From NCBI GenBank assembly GCA_964035575.1, contig OZ037895.1:806001-870000 (forward strand): a stretch of 64,000 nucleotides of DNA, in the 5' to 3' direction. This stretch comes from Rhynchopus sp. YZ270_cl-10. Its lineage: Eukaryota; Euglenozoa; Diplonemea; Diplonemida; Diplonemidae. This document shows positions 31,127 through 41,476 of this stretch, piece after piece. The notes under the pieces were generated by a model, which saw nothing but the letters and a program-made list of their open reading frames with translations, was not told the origin of the DNA and made no database searches. Position numbers and translations under genes: made by a program. Positions within the stretch are counted from its first letter, which is position 1; the number at the start of each line of letters is the position of its first letter.

Positions 31127-32916
31127 ATGGATGTCGTTCGAGATTATATTTATATGCGGCCCGGGTTTGAGCATACACGGGCTGCAGTGAAGGAGCGTAT
31201 CCAAACGAAGGACAACATGTTTTCATACATGGTCCTTGCGGTGCGCAGCAACGGGCTGCGTCGGTGGCGCTCTCTCTACCACGGCCTGGATACTCCATCA
31301 GAAGCAACGTTCATAGCGATCCTAGGCCTCATGGGCACACTGTGGCGTGCACAGCGCGGGGACGAGGAGCAACTCAATACTCTACTAGTATGTTCAAAAC
31401 AACCTCAGAGGGGCTTAGAAACACTTTTCTGTTTTGTTCATAACACCTTTTTTAGCGTAGATAATCTAATGGCCATCAACAGATAAAAAAACCTCCCTTG
31501 GGGAGATCCGGGTGCCCGCAACAACAATATTCACAAGCAATCACAAAAAATAAATCCTATTCACAAAAAATCACAAAAAATCACAAACAAAAAATCTTAT
31601 TCACACAAAATCACAAAAAATAAATCCTATTCGCAAAAAATCACAAACGATCACAAAAAATCACAAAAATCACAAAAAATCACAAGCAATCACAAAAAAA
31701 AAATCCTATTCACAAACAATCACAAAAAATCACAAACAAAAAATCTTATTCACAAAAAATCACACAAAATCACAAAAAATAAATCCTATTCACAAAAAAT
31801 CACAAGTAATCACAAAAAAAAAATCCTATTCACAAACAATCACAAAAAATCACAAACAAAAAATCTTATTCACAAAAAATCACACAAAATCACAAAAAAT
31901 AAATCCTATTCACAAAAAATCACAAAAAATCACAAAAAATCAAAAAGAATCACATCCACTTTTTGTGATTGTTTGTGATTTTTTGTGAATAGGATTTTTT
32001 TTTTGTGATTACTTGTGATTTTTTGTGAATAGGATTTATGTTTTGTGATTTTGTGTGATTTTTTGTGAATAAGATTTTTTGTTTGTGATTTTTTGTGATT
32101 GTTTGTGAATAGGATTTTTTTTTTGTGATTGCTTGCGATTTTTTGTGATTTTTGTGATTTTTTGTGATTTGTTGTGAATAGGATTTTTTTTTTGTGATTG
32201 CTTGCGATTTTTTGTGATTTTTGTGATTTTTTGTGATTTGTTGTGAATAGGATTTTTTTTTTGTGATTTTTTGTATTTATTTTGTGTGATTTGTTGTGAT
32301 TTTTTGTGAATATTGTTGTTGTGGGCACCCGGATCTCCCCAAGTCCCTTTTTTTTCGACGGTGATAACAGTGCTGTATATGGTACGATTTCCCCAAAAAA
32401 ATAAAGTGGAAAAGAGGTCCCTACCCCCAAACTGCCAAAATGAGAGCACAAAGCAAACATATAAAAACACTCCATAAATACCCTAAAACCCCTAATGTAT
32501 GAAGCTAAAACTATTTAAAAGCAGTGGAGATTGCTACAACTGTGGCAACACAACCGAGGCAACTGCTCTACTCCAATAATTTATCAAAAAAAAAACAGGA
32601 TTATTATTCGCCAAAGTACACGATGCCAACATCGGATGTGTGGACGTACAAACCAGTGTTCGTGAAGACTCTTCAAAAGCAGGGCAGGATCTCGCAGGAA
32701 TGCTGTGATGAATACTTACAGTCGCAGGTTGAGGTGCACGCCGTCCCCGCACAGACCCCACCTTCCACCACGGGGACTTCTGAGCAGACATCGTGGTCAA
32801 GCTGGCTCGGGTTTGGGTCAAGCCCACCGGCACCATCAGCAGCAGAAGCAGCAACACCACCACCAGCAGAAAAATTACCAGACTGGGACAATCTGTTAGC
32901 AAGCGGTTTGAAATAA
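31127..32916 (+). CDS. Split gene, unknown function (about 192 aa)
   Basis: Proposed exon 1, 31127-31387 (87 codons; MDVVRDYIYMRPGFEHTRAA ... EEQLNTLL), ends at GTATGT. Proposed exon 2, 32599-32916 (105 codons; DYYSPKYTMPTSDVWTYKPV ... LPDWDNLLASGLK), follows an A-run and CAG. Both junctions are phase 0. The C-terminal part is Ser/Pro/Ala-rich. The 1211-nt intron holds the fold-back element at 31497-32343 and ends in module C. A pyrimidine tract with CCCCCAG lies about 18 nt before the first ATG. The product is not recognised. Alternative: two separate small genes, the second starting at ATG 32632. Confidence 0.55.
31497..32343. mobile_element. Fold-back element of TCACAAAAAA units
   Basis: Ends CTTGGGGAGATCCGGGTGCC and its inverted complement, continued by CAACAACAATATTCACAA. 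The left arm is a tandem array of ATCACAAAAA and AAATCCTATTCACAA units up to about 31960; from there the complement runs back to 32310. It fits entirely within the proposed intron of the split gene. No coding content; the minus-strand ORFs across it (Lys/His/Ser repeats) are artefacts. Confidence 0.82.
32524..32598 (+). repeat. Module C, copy 3, ending at a proposed splice acceptor
   Basis: GTGGAGATTGCTACAACTG, TGTG-GCAA-CACA, ACCGAGGCAACTGCTCTACTCC, TTATC, an A-run and CAG at 32596-32598. With GT at its start and AG at its end it could itself be a 75-nt intron. Confidence 0.6.
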
Positions 32917-32940
32917 AATCTGTCTTTTTTTTTCCTATAA

Positions 32941-32997
32941 GGTGACTAAGCACGAGAGGCTTAGGGTCATCTTATAAACTATTCTTCTTTTTTTTAG
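32941..32997 (+). repeat. Module A, copy 9 (consensus; possible 56-nt intron)
   Basis: CCTATAAG, then GTGACTAAGCACGAGAGG, CTTAGGGTCATCTTATAAAC, a CT tract and TTTTAG at 32992-32997. The stem is GGTGAC-TAAGC with GCTTA-G-GTCATC and a 7-base loop. A coding-like stretch starts right after the AG. Confidence 0.7.
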
Positions 32998-33711
32998 AGC
33001 CAAGAAAGAGATCTATTCACAATAGTGGGGCTCTCAGAATGGAAAGGTATTTTCTTTCTCGAATGCTACCAAAGGAAGACTGTAGCAGGCAACAAACGTA
33101 TCCCCAGAAAAGTGTTCCACACAACCTGTGATCAGGTGATGGAAGCTTCCCCTCACGACCCACCACGGTTTCTCTTTGGGAGAAAAAAATGCGAGTTTGA
33201 AAAAAAAAAAAAGGTGGGGTGGGCTGTCCTTCTTTTTGTTCTATATTTTTCACATCTGCTCCCCTGTCCTGTCCTGCCCATGTATATACGAGAGGTGCAC
33301 AATCAGATGTCAACGAAAGGGAGATAGGACTGCATGGTGTTGGGGGGTCCACCTCTGTGGTGCACCCCGGTTATTGTATCAAAGGTACGCTGTTCACGAA
33401 GAGGGGGGTTTTTTTTTTGTATTTTCAAATTCATCTTTCAAAGCTCCAATTAGATATCAGTTGTATTTTCTTCCTTGTAGCAGTTCGGATGTCGGAACAC
33501 GCAATGAGAAATGAAGTGCTGGGGTTTGCTAAAAATCCAGGGGAGAGAGAGAGAGATAGAGGATCAATGCCCTACCATCCGCATGGCGAGACATTTGAGG
33601 TGAGCACGTTAGTACTTTCAAAAAATTCCATTTTCATCTGCCAATGAGTTGCTCCTATCACCCTTTTTGCAGGCACCCTCAGGCGGGAGGACAGAGTCCT
33701 TGCCTTTCTAA
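32998..33711 (+). CDS. Candidate three-exon coding region
   Basis: Candidate exons with matching phases: 32998-33046 (SQERDLFTIVGLSEWK, then GTATTT), 33481-33599 (preceded by TTCCTTGTAG; VRMSEHAMRNEVLGFAKNPG ... PYHPHGETFE, then GTGAGC) and 33673-33711 (preceded by TTTTTGCAG; APSGGRTESLPF, stop). A start could also be the ATG at 33489, giving a 49-aa product. The sequence after 33047 stays open to about 33200, so the first border is uncertain. The intron between exons 1 and 2 contains an E-type module (33321-33415). Product not recognised. Confidence 0.4.
33321..33415 (+). repeat. Module E, copy 2
   Basis: GATAGGACTGCATGGTGTTG, GGGGGTCCACC, TATTGTATCAAAGGTACGCTG, TTCACGAAGAGGGGG, then a T-run and GTATTTTCAAA. 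Long form of the family, like 47352 and 58012. Confidence 0.55.
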
Positions 33712-34017
33712 AAGAGGGTACGTAAGGGCACAGAGAGAAGAGACATGATGACAACAAACAAGCTACGTCCGTGTTTCACCTGAATATTTCATGAATTAAA
33801 AGCTTTTCGCTGAATGTCTTAACGCTCCGCATTCCTTTTTGTTTTTGCTCATGCACAGTATTATTAGAACCTAAGCAGGATTAGCCTTCTACACATCTGT
33901 GCTTCACACTCTCCACCCCACTAAAGCCCAATCACCAGCAGAGGGAGGTCCCCCCCTCTTCCCCCCCGCTTATACACCGTTCCTTTCTCTCCCCTTGGGA
34001 GAGGCTTTTTTTTTAAA
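33712..34017. other. Upstream region of the GT90 gene
   Basis: No gene seen in about 300 nt. The last 100 nt are pyrimidine-rich (CTCTTCCCCCCCGCTTATAC, CCTTTCTCTCCCC) and include TTGGGAGAGG just before the ATG, a plausible acceptor for leader addition. Confidence 0.4.
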
Positions 34018-36246
34018 ATGAAGTCTTCCTCCAATACTGCGATTCTTATCTTCGTTGCTTCCGCATTTTTTGGATATTTCTGTACGGACACACTTTCTGG
34101 TTCCGGTGCACCTCCCGCTCCTTGCGCGCAGCAGGCCCAGAAGGAGCCGATCAAAACTATCCCTACACCGAACTTTAAGGCGAAGCAAAATGTTAGACGC
34201 ACTTTTACTGGGGCGCTGAAGGATTTGTTTCCTATTAAACCAAAGCCTGGGCAGGGTGCGCAAGCACCGCCGGCGAAGGCGAACCCTCCACCACCACCCA
34301 AAGAGGAACCTGAAGACCCCGCACATCCTCGGGTCACCGTCGACGACTGCAGCAAAGCAAGCAAAGACGGATTGGTAGGTGTCACTGCACCAGAGGGTGC
34401 ATTGCTAAGAATCCGCCCAGGTATTATCAAAGAAGTCCGCCGAGCGTGGTACGGCGTGAACGACGACAGAATGAAAAACTGCCTTGGGCTAGTCGACGCC
34501 TTCGTTGAAGATGCAGGGCTCGAAATGGAAGTAGGCCCCGAGGTGCTAGGAGGCAACACCGGAGCAAAAGGAACCAACAAAGTATTCGTCGAATTCTATT
34601 GTGACCTCGAAGCAGGAAAGCTCCCCGACGAACTCCTCCATTTTTCTGAATCGCAGAAGAATTTTGTAAAAGAAACATTGTCTGCGTGGAAGAATGCTGA
34701 CGCTAGATTTGTTACCGAAGAGGATAAACTGGGGGCGTGCGCTTACAAGGATGAGGTTCTCCGTCTTCGCCCTGGCGAAGAAATGCCCACTGAATGCATC
34801 GACAGCTCCGAAACCCCTGCGCAGAAGGACCTCTGCACAAAAAAGCTCTATGCAGGAATTTCACAGTACGCCGCCCGCGTCGGCACCCTACCCATCTCCT
34901 ACTTGGATGCACTCCGTTGCAGCCTTGTTCCTTTACTCCTCAAGAAGAAGGGGTCCGTCCACGGAGCAGAAGAAGGCAAAGAACACACCTATACCGTCAA
35001 ATCTCTTCACGACTTTACACACAGCCATCACACCACATGGTTGGTCAAGGTGGAAGGGCAAACTGTACAGTGGGACCCCTCTGGGAAGACGAACTCATGG
35101 AAACATGAGTTGCAGACGTTTTCTTTGTTCCAAATGGCGGTGAACGTTATTGAGAAGGCAGTCTCACAGGATCCTTTTGGGTTCTTTGCAGGGCATAAGG
35201 GGCCATTGTATATGGTGGTTAATGCATTGGATAATCCGGTGGTGGGGCCGTCGACTGCGGACGAGGAATGGTCCGCGCCTCCTAAAAAAGATCGTGCGAT
35301 CTATAGAAGTGCACATCAAGGCGAAAACATGCCGTCAACAGATTTTATTGATGATTGGACCCAATGGGGGTCGAAAGGGTTGTTTACGAAAACAAAGGAT
35401 TTGTTCCCGGTGCTTTCTTGGTCTACTGTGCCTGGTTGGCATAGAGATATTATTGCTCCGAATTTGCATCCAGGGTCGTGTCATAAATTCTTTTTTGATC
35501 CAAAGATTGCGGCAACTCCATTTGAAAAGAAGGAGAATACAGTTCTATTCAGAGCGTTTTCCTCATCATGCGATAAATCCGCGAAGGGGCCGAGACAGCG
35601 TTTGGTTTGCTTTGCAGAGCAGCATAAGGAATTAACCTTTGGAGACACAAAGGTACGTCTTGATATTGGAGGAGGCAGGGGGTGGGGTCCTTCGGGGTCT
35701 TCAAAGTTTATGCGGCCGTCGAAGCAGGCAAATCATAAGTACCTTTTGCTGTTGGATGGGGTAGTGGCTGCGTTTAGGTCTACCTGGTTGTTGCAGTCAG
35801 GGAGTGTCATTTTAGCGACCGGTGCGTGGAAGGATGTTCGTACACAGCTGTTGAAGCCGTGGATCCATTATATCCCATTTTCTTCAGATCTGCATGATTT
35901 TGAAGATGCCTTGGCAACAGTGGTCAACAACCAGACCTACGCGAAATGGGTGGCAAACAACGCCTTTGAGGCCTCTCTTCTCCTCAGTGGTCACCCGACA
36001 GAAGGGGGTGCCCCCTTCGATGCACTGTACTACGCGGAATCGGCGAGGCTCCTTAGTGAAAGCGTCCCCGTCACCCAAGAAGGAGACGACAAAATAAAAT
36101 GGACAAAAGACAAAAACTGCAAAGACTGGCTGGAAACCTCTGGACGCATCAGGCAGTGTCTGCCAGACACCTATGCGTGCTCTGCGGATGAAGTCAAAAC
36201 TCAATTAAAAAAGGTCAACACAAACTTCTTCAGTGGGTCTGGATAG
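34018..36246 (+). CDS. GT90 / CAP10-domain glycosyltransferase (742 aa)
   Basis: A type II membrane enzyme by layout: a short N-terminal hydrophobic segment (residues about 8-24, AILIFVASAFFGYF) followed by a Pro-rich stem (NPPPPPKEEPE). The C-terminal half matches the CAP10/KDELC/POGLUT family: WSTVPGWHRDIIAPNLHPG, RQRLVCFAEQHKELTFGD, then NHKYLLLLDGVVAAFRSTWL and LLKPWIHYIPFSSDLHDFED, equivalent to the conserved K-Y-L-x4-G-x3-R and L-K-P-x-x-H-Y-x-P signatures. Relatives transfer glucose, xylose or other sugars to proteins or glycans in the ER/Golgi. The usual Ser-x-Arg of the motif reads Ala-Ala-Phe-Arg. The middle region (residues about 150-400) is not recognised. Single exon; codon use is even throughout. 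Substrate unknown. Confidence 0.83.
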   Translation: MKSSSNTAILIFVASAFFGYFCTDTLSGSGAPPAPCAQQAQKEPIKTIPTPNFKAKQNVRRTFTGALKDLFPIKPKPGQGAQAPPAKANPPPPPKEEPEDPAHPRVTVDDCSKASKDGLVGVTAPEGALLRIRPGIIKEVRRAWYGVNDDRMKNCLGLVDAFVEDAGLEMEVGPEVLGGNTGAKGTNKVFVEFYCDLEAGKLPDELLHFSESQKNFVKETLSAWKNADARFVTEEDKLGACAYKDEVLRLRPGEEMPTECIDSSETPAQKDLCTKKLYAGISQYAARVGTLPISYLDALRCSLVPLLLKKKGSVHGAEEGKEHTYTVKSLHDFTHSHHTTWLVKVEGQTVQWDPSGKTNSWKHELQTFSLFQMAVNVIEKAVSQDPFGFFAGHKGPLYMVVNALDNPVVGPSTADEEWSAPPKKDRAIYRSAHQGENMPSTDFIDDWTQWGSKGLFTKTKDLFPVLSWSTVPGWHRDIIAPNLHPGSCHKFFFDPKIAATPFEKKENTVLFRAFSSSCDKSAKGPRQRLVCFAEQHKELTFGDTKVRLDIGGGRGWGPSGSSKFMRPSKQANHKYLLLLDGVVAAFRSTWLLQSGSVILATGAWKDVRTQLLKPWIHYIPFSSDLHDFEDALATVVNNQTYAKWVANNAFEASLLLSGHPTEGGAPFDALYYAESARLLSESVPVTQEGDDKIKWTKDKNCKDWLETSGRIRQCLPDTYACSADEVKTQLKKVNTNFFSGSG

Positions 36247-36894
36247 ATGGGTGGGGTATTTTTTTTTTTTGACCAATTTTTTTTCTTTTCAAATTGGTCT
36301 GAAGGAACGTTTTTACAAAAAAAATATAGGTTTGGTGTTTTTGGGAGAATGGGGCGGGGGTGGGGGTGGGGGTGGGGTTAGCAAATTTTGCAAAGTTTTC
36401 AAAAAAAGAATTGCAATAAATATCGCCTTTGGGTTGACGTTGTGCGGCCCATTTGAGTGGTTCAGAACGGAAGTTGCTCTTTGGTGGGTGATGTGTTGAT
36501 ACAATAAAAAAGCAAAAAACCAAAAAAACGGAGAAAAAAAAGAATATACCATAGCCATCCCTTTCTTAGTGTGTATGAAGATGAGCGAGTCCCGTAGAGA
36601 AAATGGGGTCAAAAAAAAAAAAAAAAAGAGATTGGGTTTTGACTCTGTCTGTTTGTACAATTCGAACAAGAGTGAGAACTAATGCTGACCAAATCAGGGT
36701 CTCAGATAGGGTCTGTTTAAAACCCGGGAGACGACGCGGAAAAAAAAAAACACCTTATCTTGCACCCTGACAAAATTTTCAAAAAAAAAAGCCACAAAAA
36801 AAAAAAAAAACTACAAAATACCGAAACCAATTTCACCACTTCACTTTTCTTTCTCTGCATCATATACCTTTGAAATTCATTTTCCTTCGTGCAG
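36247..36894. other. Downstream flank of the GT90 gene
   Basis: A G-run (GGGGGTGGGGGTGGGG) near 36355 and several A-runs. The end is pyrimidine-rich and leads to TTCGTGCAG at 36886-36894. Confidence 0.4.
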
Positions 36895-37002
36895 CTGAAT
36901 GTGTACAGAACCCACGGCGAGTGAACAGGGCAGAGCCCAAGCCTGAACCGGCAATTTGTCGGCATGTGGTGCAAGCGTACGATGGGGGCGTCCTCGGACA
37001 CG
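36895..37002 (+). CDS. Candidate orphan exon
   Basis: After TTTTCCTTCGTGCAG the frame reads ECVQNPRRVNRAEPKPEPAI then CRHVVQAYDGGVLGH, followed by GTGATT. It has coding composition and plausible borders, but the GT90 gene upstream has its own stop and the tetraspanin starts later, so the parent gene is unclear. Confidence 0.33.
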
Positions 37003-37025
37003 GTGATTGTCAAAACTTCAAAAAC

Positions 37026-37584
37026 CAGGGGACATTAGTATGCCGGTGTGCCGGTGTGGCCACACCGGCTAAGCCGGTGTGGGATTTTGAGAAAAAAAAA
37101 AAAAAAAAGAAAAAGGCAGATTTTTGAATTTTTTTCTGAATTTTATCTCCTCATACAAGGCTACAACCACATCTGTAGCGGTTTCTTATGTGCATGTGAC
37201 CCCACCACAAAGACCAATCGGTCCGTTCAATCAAAAGAAATAGATGTTTGCAACTCTCATAAAAAAGTAGCGTACCGTGCGCCTGCGGCGCAGCTAAAAA
37301 TGACGAGCGGTAGCCCACAGCTCTACCCTAGGCCATAGTCACAGCTACCTTTACCATAGTTTGGCTATAAAAGCGTGCGATTTTATGTCACAATTTTTGA
37401 AATGTTGCGTACCGTGGCTTCGCCAGAAAAGTTTTGATGCCATATGGTTAGACAAGGGCGCGGAGGGGAAAGAGTTGTGGAGGTCTCTGCCAAAAATGCG
37501 TGGGGAAAAAAAAATTGCCTCACACCGGCTTTTTTGGCTCACACCGGCTTTTTTTTCAAAATCTCAAACTACCAATGTCCCCTG
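37026..37584. mobile_element. Element with CAGGGGACATT ends
   Basis: CAGGGGACATTAGTATG at the left and AATGTCCCCTG at the right. Copies of ACACCGGCTT and its complement lie inside both ends (37045-37085 and 37522-37550). The core carries GTACCGTGCGCCTGCGGCGC (37273) and GTACCGTGGCTTCGCCAG (37410), both seen in other repeats. It abuts the tetraspanin 5' region. Confidence 0.6.
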
Positions 37585-37795
37585 TCAAAAACTGCAAAAA
37601 AAAAAAAAAAAACTCGTCAACTCTCCTCTCTTCCCCTATCCCAATGAACAGGGCATTTTTTTTTCTTTTGCCTCGCAAAAGGGTTCTTTTCTCCCTCTCC
37701 CAAGGGCTCTTTTTCTTCCCTTATTCACACCGCCTTTTTGTTTTGCATATTTGTCTTCTTTTCAAACGTATAACCCTTCGTTCACAACGGAGCCA

Positions 37796-40716
37796 ATGAA
37801 GGACGATGAGGAGAGGAGTATAATATTTGAAGGGGAAACGCCGCATGAAGGGCTGCAGGGGCAATGGGTGGCGGACCCTGAGCCGGAGAGACGGTGTTGT
37901 GTGCGGTACGGTTTGATAATTATTAATGCGACGCTTGTTGCGGCGGCGGCCGTGCTTATCACTGTGGGGATGATTGCGAAGCGTTCTTCGATCTCTCGTC
38001 TGTGCCCGCAGTGCAGAGACGTGAGTGAAGCCGCTGCGGTGATCGGCATCATCTTCCTCATCACCTCTACGCTAGGGTTTTTCGCGCTCCTCAAAAGGCA
38101 TGTTGGTGTGCTCGTGACATATGTGGTGGTAACGTCGTTGTTAATGTTTGGAATCGTCGGCATAACCCTCGCAGGGATAATATTAGCCGCAAGTGGTGTC
38201 AACCTTTCGCACGAATGGAAAGAACATGTAACAGAAAATAGCGATCTTATCTGTTCGGTTCAAAGTATGCATTTTTTTATGGTTGGGGGGGTGTGTGCGG
38301 TTATACCAAAGGTGCGCTGTTTAGGAGAGGGCTGTTGTATTTCAAGTCAGTCTTTCTAAAGGGTAAGTAGTACCAGGGTGTCCAGCATGGAACTACCCCG
38401 GGGAAGAAATTATTCATAAAAGCTGCTCTCAAGGGGTTCAGGACGAATGATGTCAATACCTTCTGTAGTACAAAAGGCTTCGACCAACAGACCCTATTAG
38501 CCCCAAGTGGGTTCTTAGACAATTGTCGACACAAAAAAAAAACACGGGTCAGGAAAGATCTTTTGTCTTTTTTTGTCTTTTTTCGAGAGAAAAAAAAAAA
38601 ATCAAGATTTTCAGGATTTTTGTCTTTTTTTTTTCAGGATCTCTCGAGATCTTTGAGATCTTTGAAAAATCCTGAAAAAAAAAGGAAAAAAAGGAAAAAA
38701 AGAGAAAAAAAGATGAAAAAGATCTTGAAAATCTTTTTTTTCTCAAAAAAAAGATAAAAAAGATTTTTGGGATTTTGAAAAATCTTTTTGCACGGGTTAG
38801 GAAAGATCTTTTGTCTTTTTTTGTCTTTTTTCGAGAGAAAAAAAAGTAAAAGAATGCCCTTCCTCAGTCCGGAAGTATCACCTCAACCGGTCACACCTGC
38901 CGTAAAATAGAGAGAGGTTACAGAATACAATTAAAAAAAAAAAAAAAAAAAAAATCAAGATTTTCAGGATTTTTGTCTTTTTTTTTCAGGATCTCTCGAG
39001 ATCTTTGAGATCTTTGAAAAATCCTGAAAAAAAAAGGAAAAAAAGGAAAAAAAGAGAAAAAAAGATGAAAAAGATCTTGAAAATCTTTTTTTTTTTTCAA
39101 AAAAAAGATAAAAAAGATTTTTGGGATTTTGAAAAATCTTTTTGGGAAAAAAAAAAAAAAGATTTTGAAAATCTTTTTTTTTTTTTTCAAAGATTTCTCA
39201 AGATCTCGAGATTTTTCATGAAATTTCATGGATTTTTCCAGGATTTTTCAGGATTTTTTCAGGATTTTCCCAGGATTTTCAAATCTTTTCTCTTTTTTTT
39301 TTTCTCCCAAAAATCTTTTTTTTTTTTTTTTTTTCGGGAGAAGAGGATTTTTTTTCTCGAAAAAAAAAAAAAAAAAAAAGATCTTTCCCGACCCGTGTTT
39401 TTGGGAAAAAAAAAAAAAAAGATTTTGAAAATCTTTTTTTTTTTTTCAAAGATTTCTCAAGATCTCGAGATTTTTCATGAAATTTCATGGATTTTTCCAG
39501 GATTTTTCAGGATTTTTCCAGGATTTTCAAATCTTTTCTCTTTTTTTTTTTCTCCCAAAAATCTTTTTTTTTTTTTTTTTTCGGGAGAAGAGGATTTTTT
39601 TTTCTCGAAAAAAAAAAAAAAAAAAAAAGATCTTTCCCGACCCGTGAAAAAAAAAAAAAAAAAAACATACAAAGTTGGATGGCCCTTTGTACACCACACA
39701 CATAAGGGCTATGTTCTGCGCAATAATTACCAGAACCCTCACAAGACATCCACCACACACCACACCTTCAGATACCTACACCTGCAGTGGATGGGACGCC
39801 TGCTGCGGCTACGCTCCAGGGGAAGTAACCCCAGTACCCGCAGCACCAAACGGCCTCAAGACCAACACGACCTGTGTGTATGTCACAAACCAAATAATTT
39901 TGTTTTTTTGATAAAACAACTTGTTGTCAATTCTAAAAAGATTGGAGGCAGCGCTGCAGGGCAAACAAAACGGATTGAAAAAAAACAGAAGCTTGCTTGT
40001 TTTCTTTGAGTACTCAATTAACCGCAACAACCGTACTTCAGTTTAACACATTTTTTCACCTTTTTGTTTTCCCGGCTTTGAGCGCACAAACAAAAGACCC
40101 GATCTTTTTTTTTTTTTTTGGTCACGTGAGCAGGAGAAGGGTTCACCTTCGCTACTTTTTTTTTAAATTTCATTTTTACACCTGTTGTTGTCCACAAGGT
40201 ACTTTTGTGTGCTTTCATCCATGACTGGCATCGTACAGTAGGTCAATCGAAGGTGCCTGCATACACAACCGCCATTCTATTTTATTGCCCCTCCTTTATT
40301 TCTCCTCCTTTTAAAACCGAGCCCACTTAATCTTTGAACCAATCACTTTACGGCTAAGGTCGTTTTTTACAAAAAACACCAAAAACTCCGAATTTTTATT
40401 CAGACCTCAGCAGCGAGAGGCTGATCATCTTATGAACTTTTCTTTATTTTCACTTTGGGTCTTCTTCCCTCTCTCTCCCCCCTCCCCTTTAACCCCAACC
40501 TCCTACAGCTGGGACCCTGTGTACTGTTTAAGCAAATGCGGTCTTTCGAACCACGAACTAGACTCATGCGAATCCTCTGTGCAGAAGTGGCTGCGCACAC
40601 TGCTGGTACCCTTCATCCTGGGCATGCTTGTGGTCGTTGTCCTGATCATGTCTGGGGGCTACCGAAGCATTCAGTTGCGACGCACAGTGCGGAGCAGTTC
40701 GGTCATTCACTCCTAA
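37796..40716 (+). CDS. Tetraspanin-like membrane protein, gene with introns
   Basis: Exon 1 (37796-38264) encodes a cytosolic N-terminus, TM1 (YGLIIINATLVAAAAVLITV), TM2 (AAAVIGIIFLITSTLGFFAL), TM3 (VLVTYVVVTSLLMFGIVGIT) and the start of the large extracellular loop; it ends at GTATGC. Exon 39675-39877 (after ATACAAAG) carries TYTCSGWDACCGYAPGE, the CCG motif of tetraspanin loops, and ends at GTATGT. The last exon, 40509-40716 (after CCTCCTACAG), reads WDPVYCLSKCGLSNHELDSC and TM4 (LLVPFILGMLVVVVLIMSG). The last two join in phase. Exon 1 ends in phase 1, so at least one more small exon is needed, probably within 38845-38932 (TATCACCTCAACCGGTCACA region). The introns contain module E, the palindromic A/T-rich element and a diverged module A. 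Confidence 0.75.
38270..38335 (+). repeat. Module E, copy 3, just inside the tetraspanin intron 1
   Basis: ATGGTTGGGGGGGTGTGTGC, CGGTTATACCAAAGGTGCGC, TGTTTAGGAGAGGGCTGTTG, TATTTCAAG. It begins within about 6 nt of the proposed GTATGC donor; TCTTTCTAAAGGGTAAGT follows, an AG closely followed by a donor. Confidence 0.5.
38543..39646 (+). mobile_element. Palindromic A/T-rich element, rearranged nested copies
   Basis: Starts CACGGGTCAGGAAAGATC; a second start (CACGGGTTAGGAAAG) occurs at 38791 and ends GACCCGTG occur at 39398 and 39646. About 90 nt of ordinary sequence (38845-38932) lies in the middle, as if pieces inserted into each other or into an intron on both sides of a small exon. The 334-aa Lys/Phe-rich ORF here is an artefact. 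Confidence 0.7.
40402..40508 (+). repeat. Diverged module A at the tetraspanin last acceptor
   Basis: CAGACCTCAGCAGCGAGAGG, CTGATCATCTTATGAAC, then about 60 nt of pyrimidines and CTACAG at 40503-40508. This is the clearest case of an A-type stem next to a splice acceptor supported by a recognised protein. Confidence 0.55.
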
Positions 40717-40798
40717 AGGCTTTGGTGGAAGAAGGGGGAAAAAACTGATGACGACTTCATGAAGTGATTCCGGTATCGCATAGGCGTGTGAAAAAATT

Positions 40799-40853
40799 GT
40801 ATAGTGGAGCTCATCCTCGGGGGTCTACACTAATACAACTAAGCTTTCAAAAG
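40799..40853 (+). repeat. Module D, copy 5 (possible 55-nt intron)
   Basis: GTATAGTGGAGCTCATCC, GGGGGTCTACACTAATACAA, CTAAGCTTTCAAAAG. It has GT and AG borders and is followed at once by a strongly coding-like stretch. Confidence 0.6.
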
Positions 40854-40980
40854 GACATCGATAAAGGATATTCAACAGTCTACGTGGAAGAAGCCTTAGC
40901 ACTCTCTCTGGATGTTCCTCCAAAACATCCAAAAAGAAATCGACAAACAGAGCTCATTTTTTGTGAAATACCTAAAAGAG
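40854..40980 (+). CDS. Candidate exon (DIDKGYSTVYVEEALALSLD)
   Basis: Directly after module D: 42 codons reading DIDKGYSTVYVEEALALSLD, VPPKHPKRNRQTELIFCEIP and KR, ending at GTTATT. Good coding character; the protein family is not recognised. It starts 137 nt after the tetraspanin stop, so it may begin another gene or be an alternative 3' end. Confidence 0.42.
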
Positions 40981-41476
40981 GTTATTTCACAACACACCAC
41001 AGGGGGTATTTCAACGCTTTTATTGGTTTTGTCTCCCCCTGGAAGACGTCTGGCCTCATGGGTGTGCGGGGAAGGGTGGTGGGGGTAGGGGGGTGGTTAA
41101 GGTCGAGCATATCCTGGGATATCGGACCAAGGGGAAGGGGGGGGGTTTTTTTTGCACAAAGGGATATCCCACAACCCAACTCAGACCCCCGATGAAGCCC
41201 TGAAGGGGAGCCCTGAGGGGGTGGGGGTTGAACGGCACGACGGACTAGTCAAGGGGACTACTAGTGGAACTACTAGTCGTAACGACTACGTGCTGAAACT
41301 GGTAGTGGTATTATTTGGTGGAACACCTAGTCGGAAAATACTCATTTTGACTACCATCGTAGTAGCCACCTTGACTAACCCGGTGGGGTATATGTGATAA
41401 TGTGCTCGTCTCTCTGTGGTAGGAGAAAGGGTGGGTGGGGAGAGGGGGGGGAGGGGATTTTTTTTTTTTTCCCTTC
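40981..41476. other. Repeat-derived spacer
   Basis: Contains an inverted pair GGATATCCC-type motif (about 41110 and 41161) and an ACTAGT-rich block (41245-41330, GACTACTAGTGGAACTACTA) whose inverted copy lies at 58180-58250. No gene. Confidence 0.5.

Noticed and set aside
31510-32310. Regular TCACAAAAAA units as a CRISPR array
   Set aside because: There are no unique spacers, the units are degenerate A-rich repeats, the array is inverted in the middle, and the genome is eukaryotic.
32941-32997. Module A as a tRNA-derived SINE or tRNA fragment
   Set aside because: No A-box or B-box promoter words and no cloverleaf; the unit is a single hairpin of about 36 nt.
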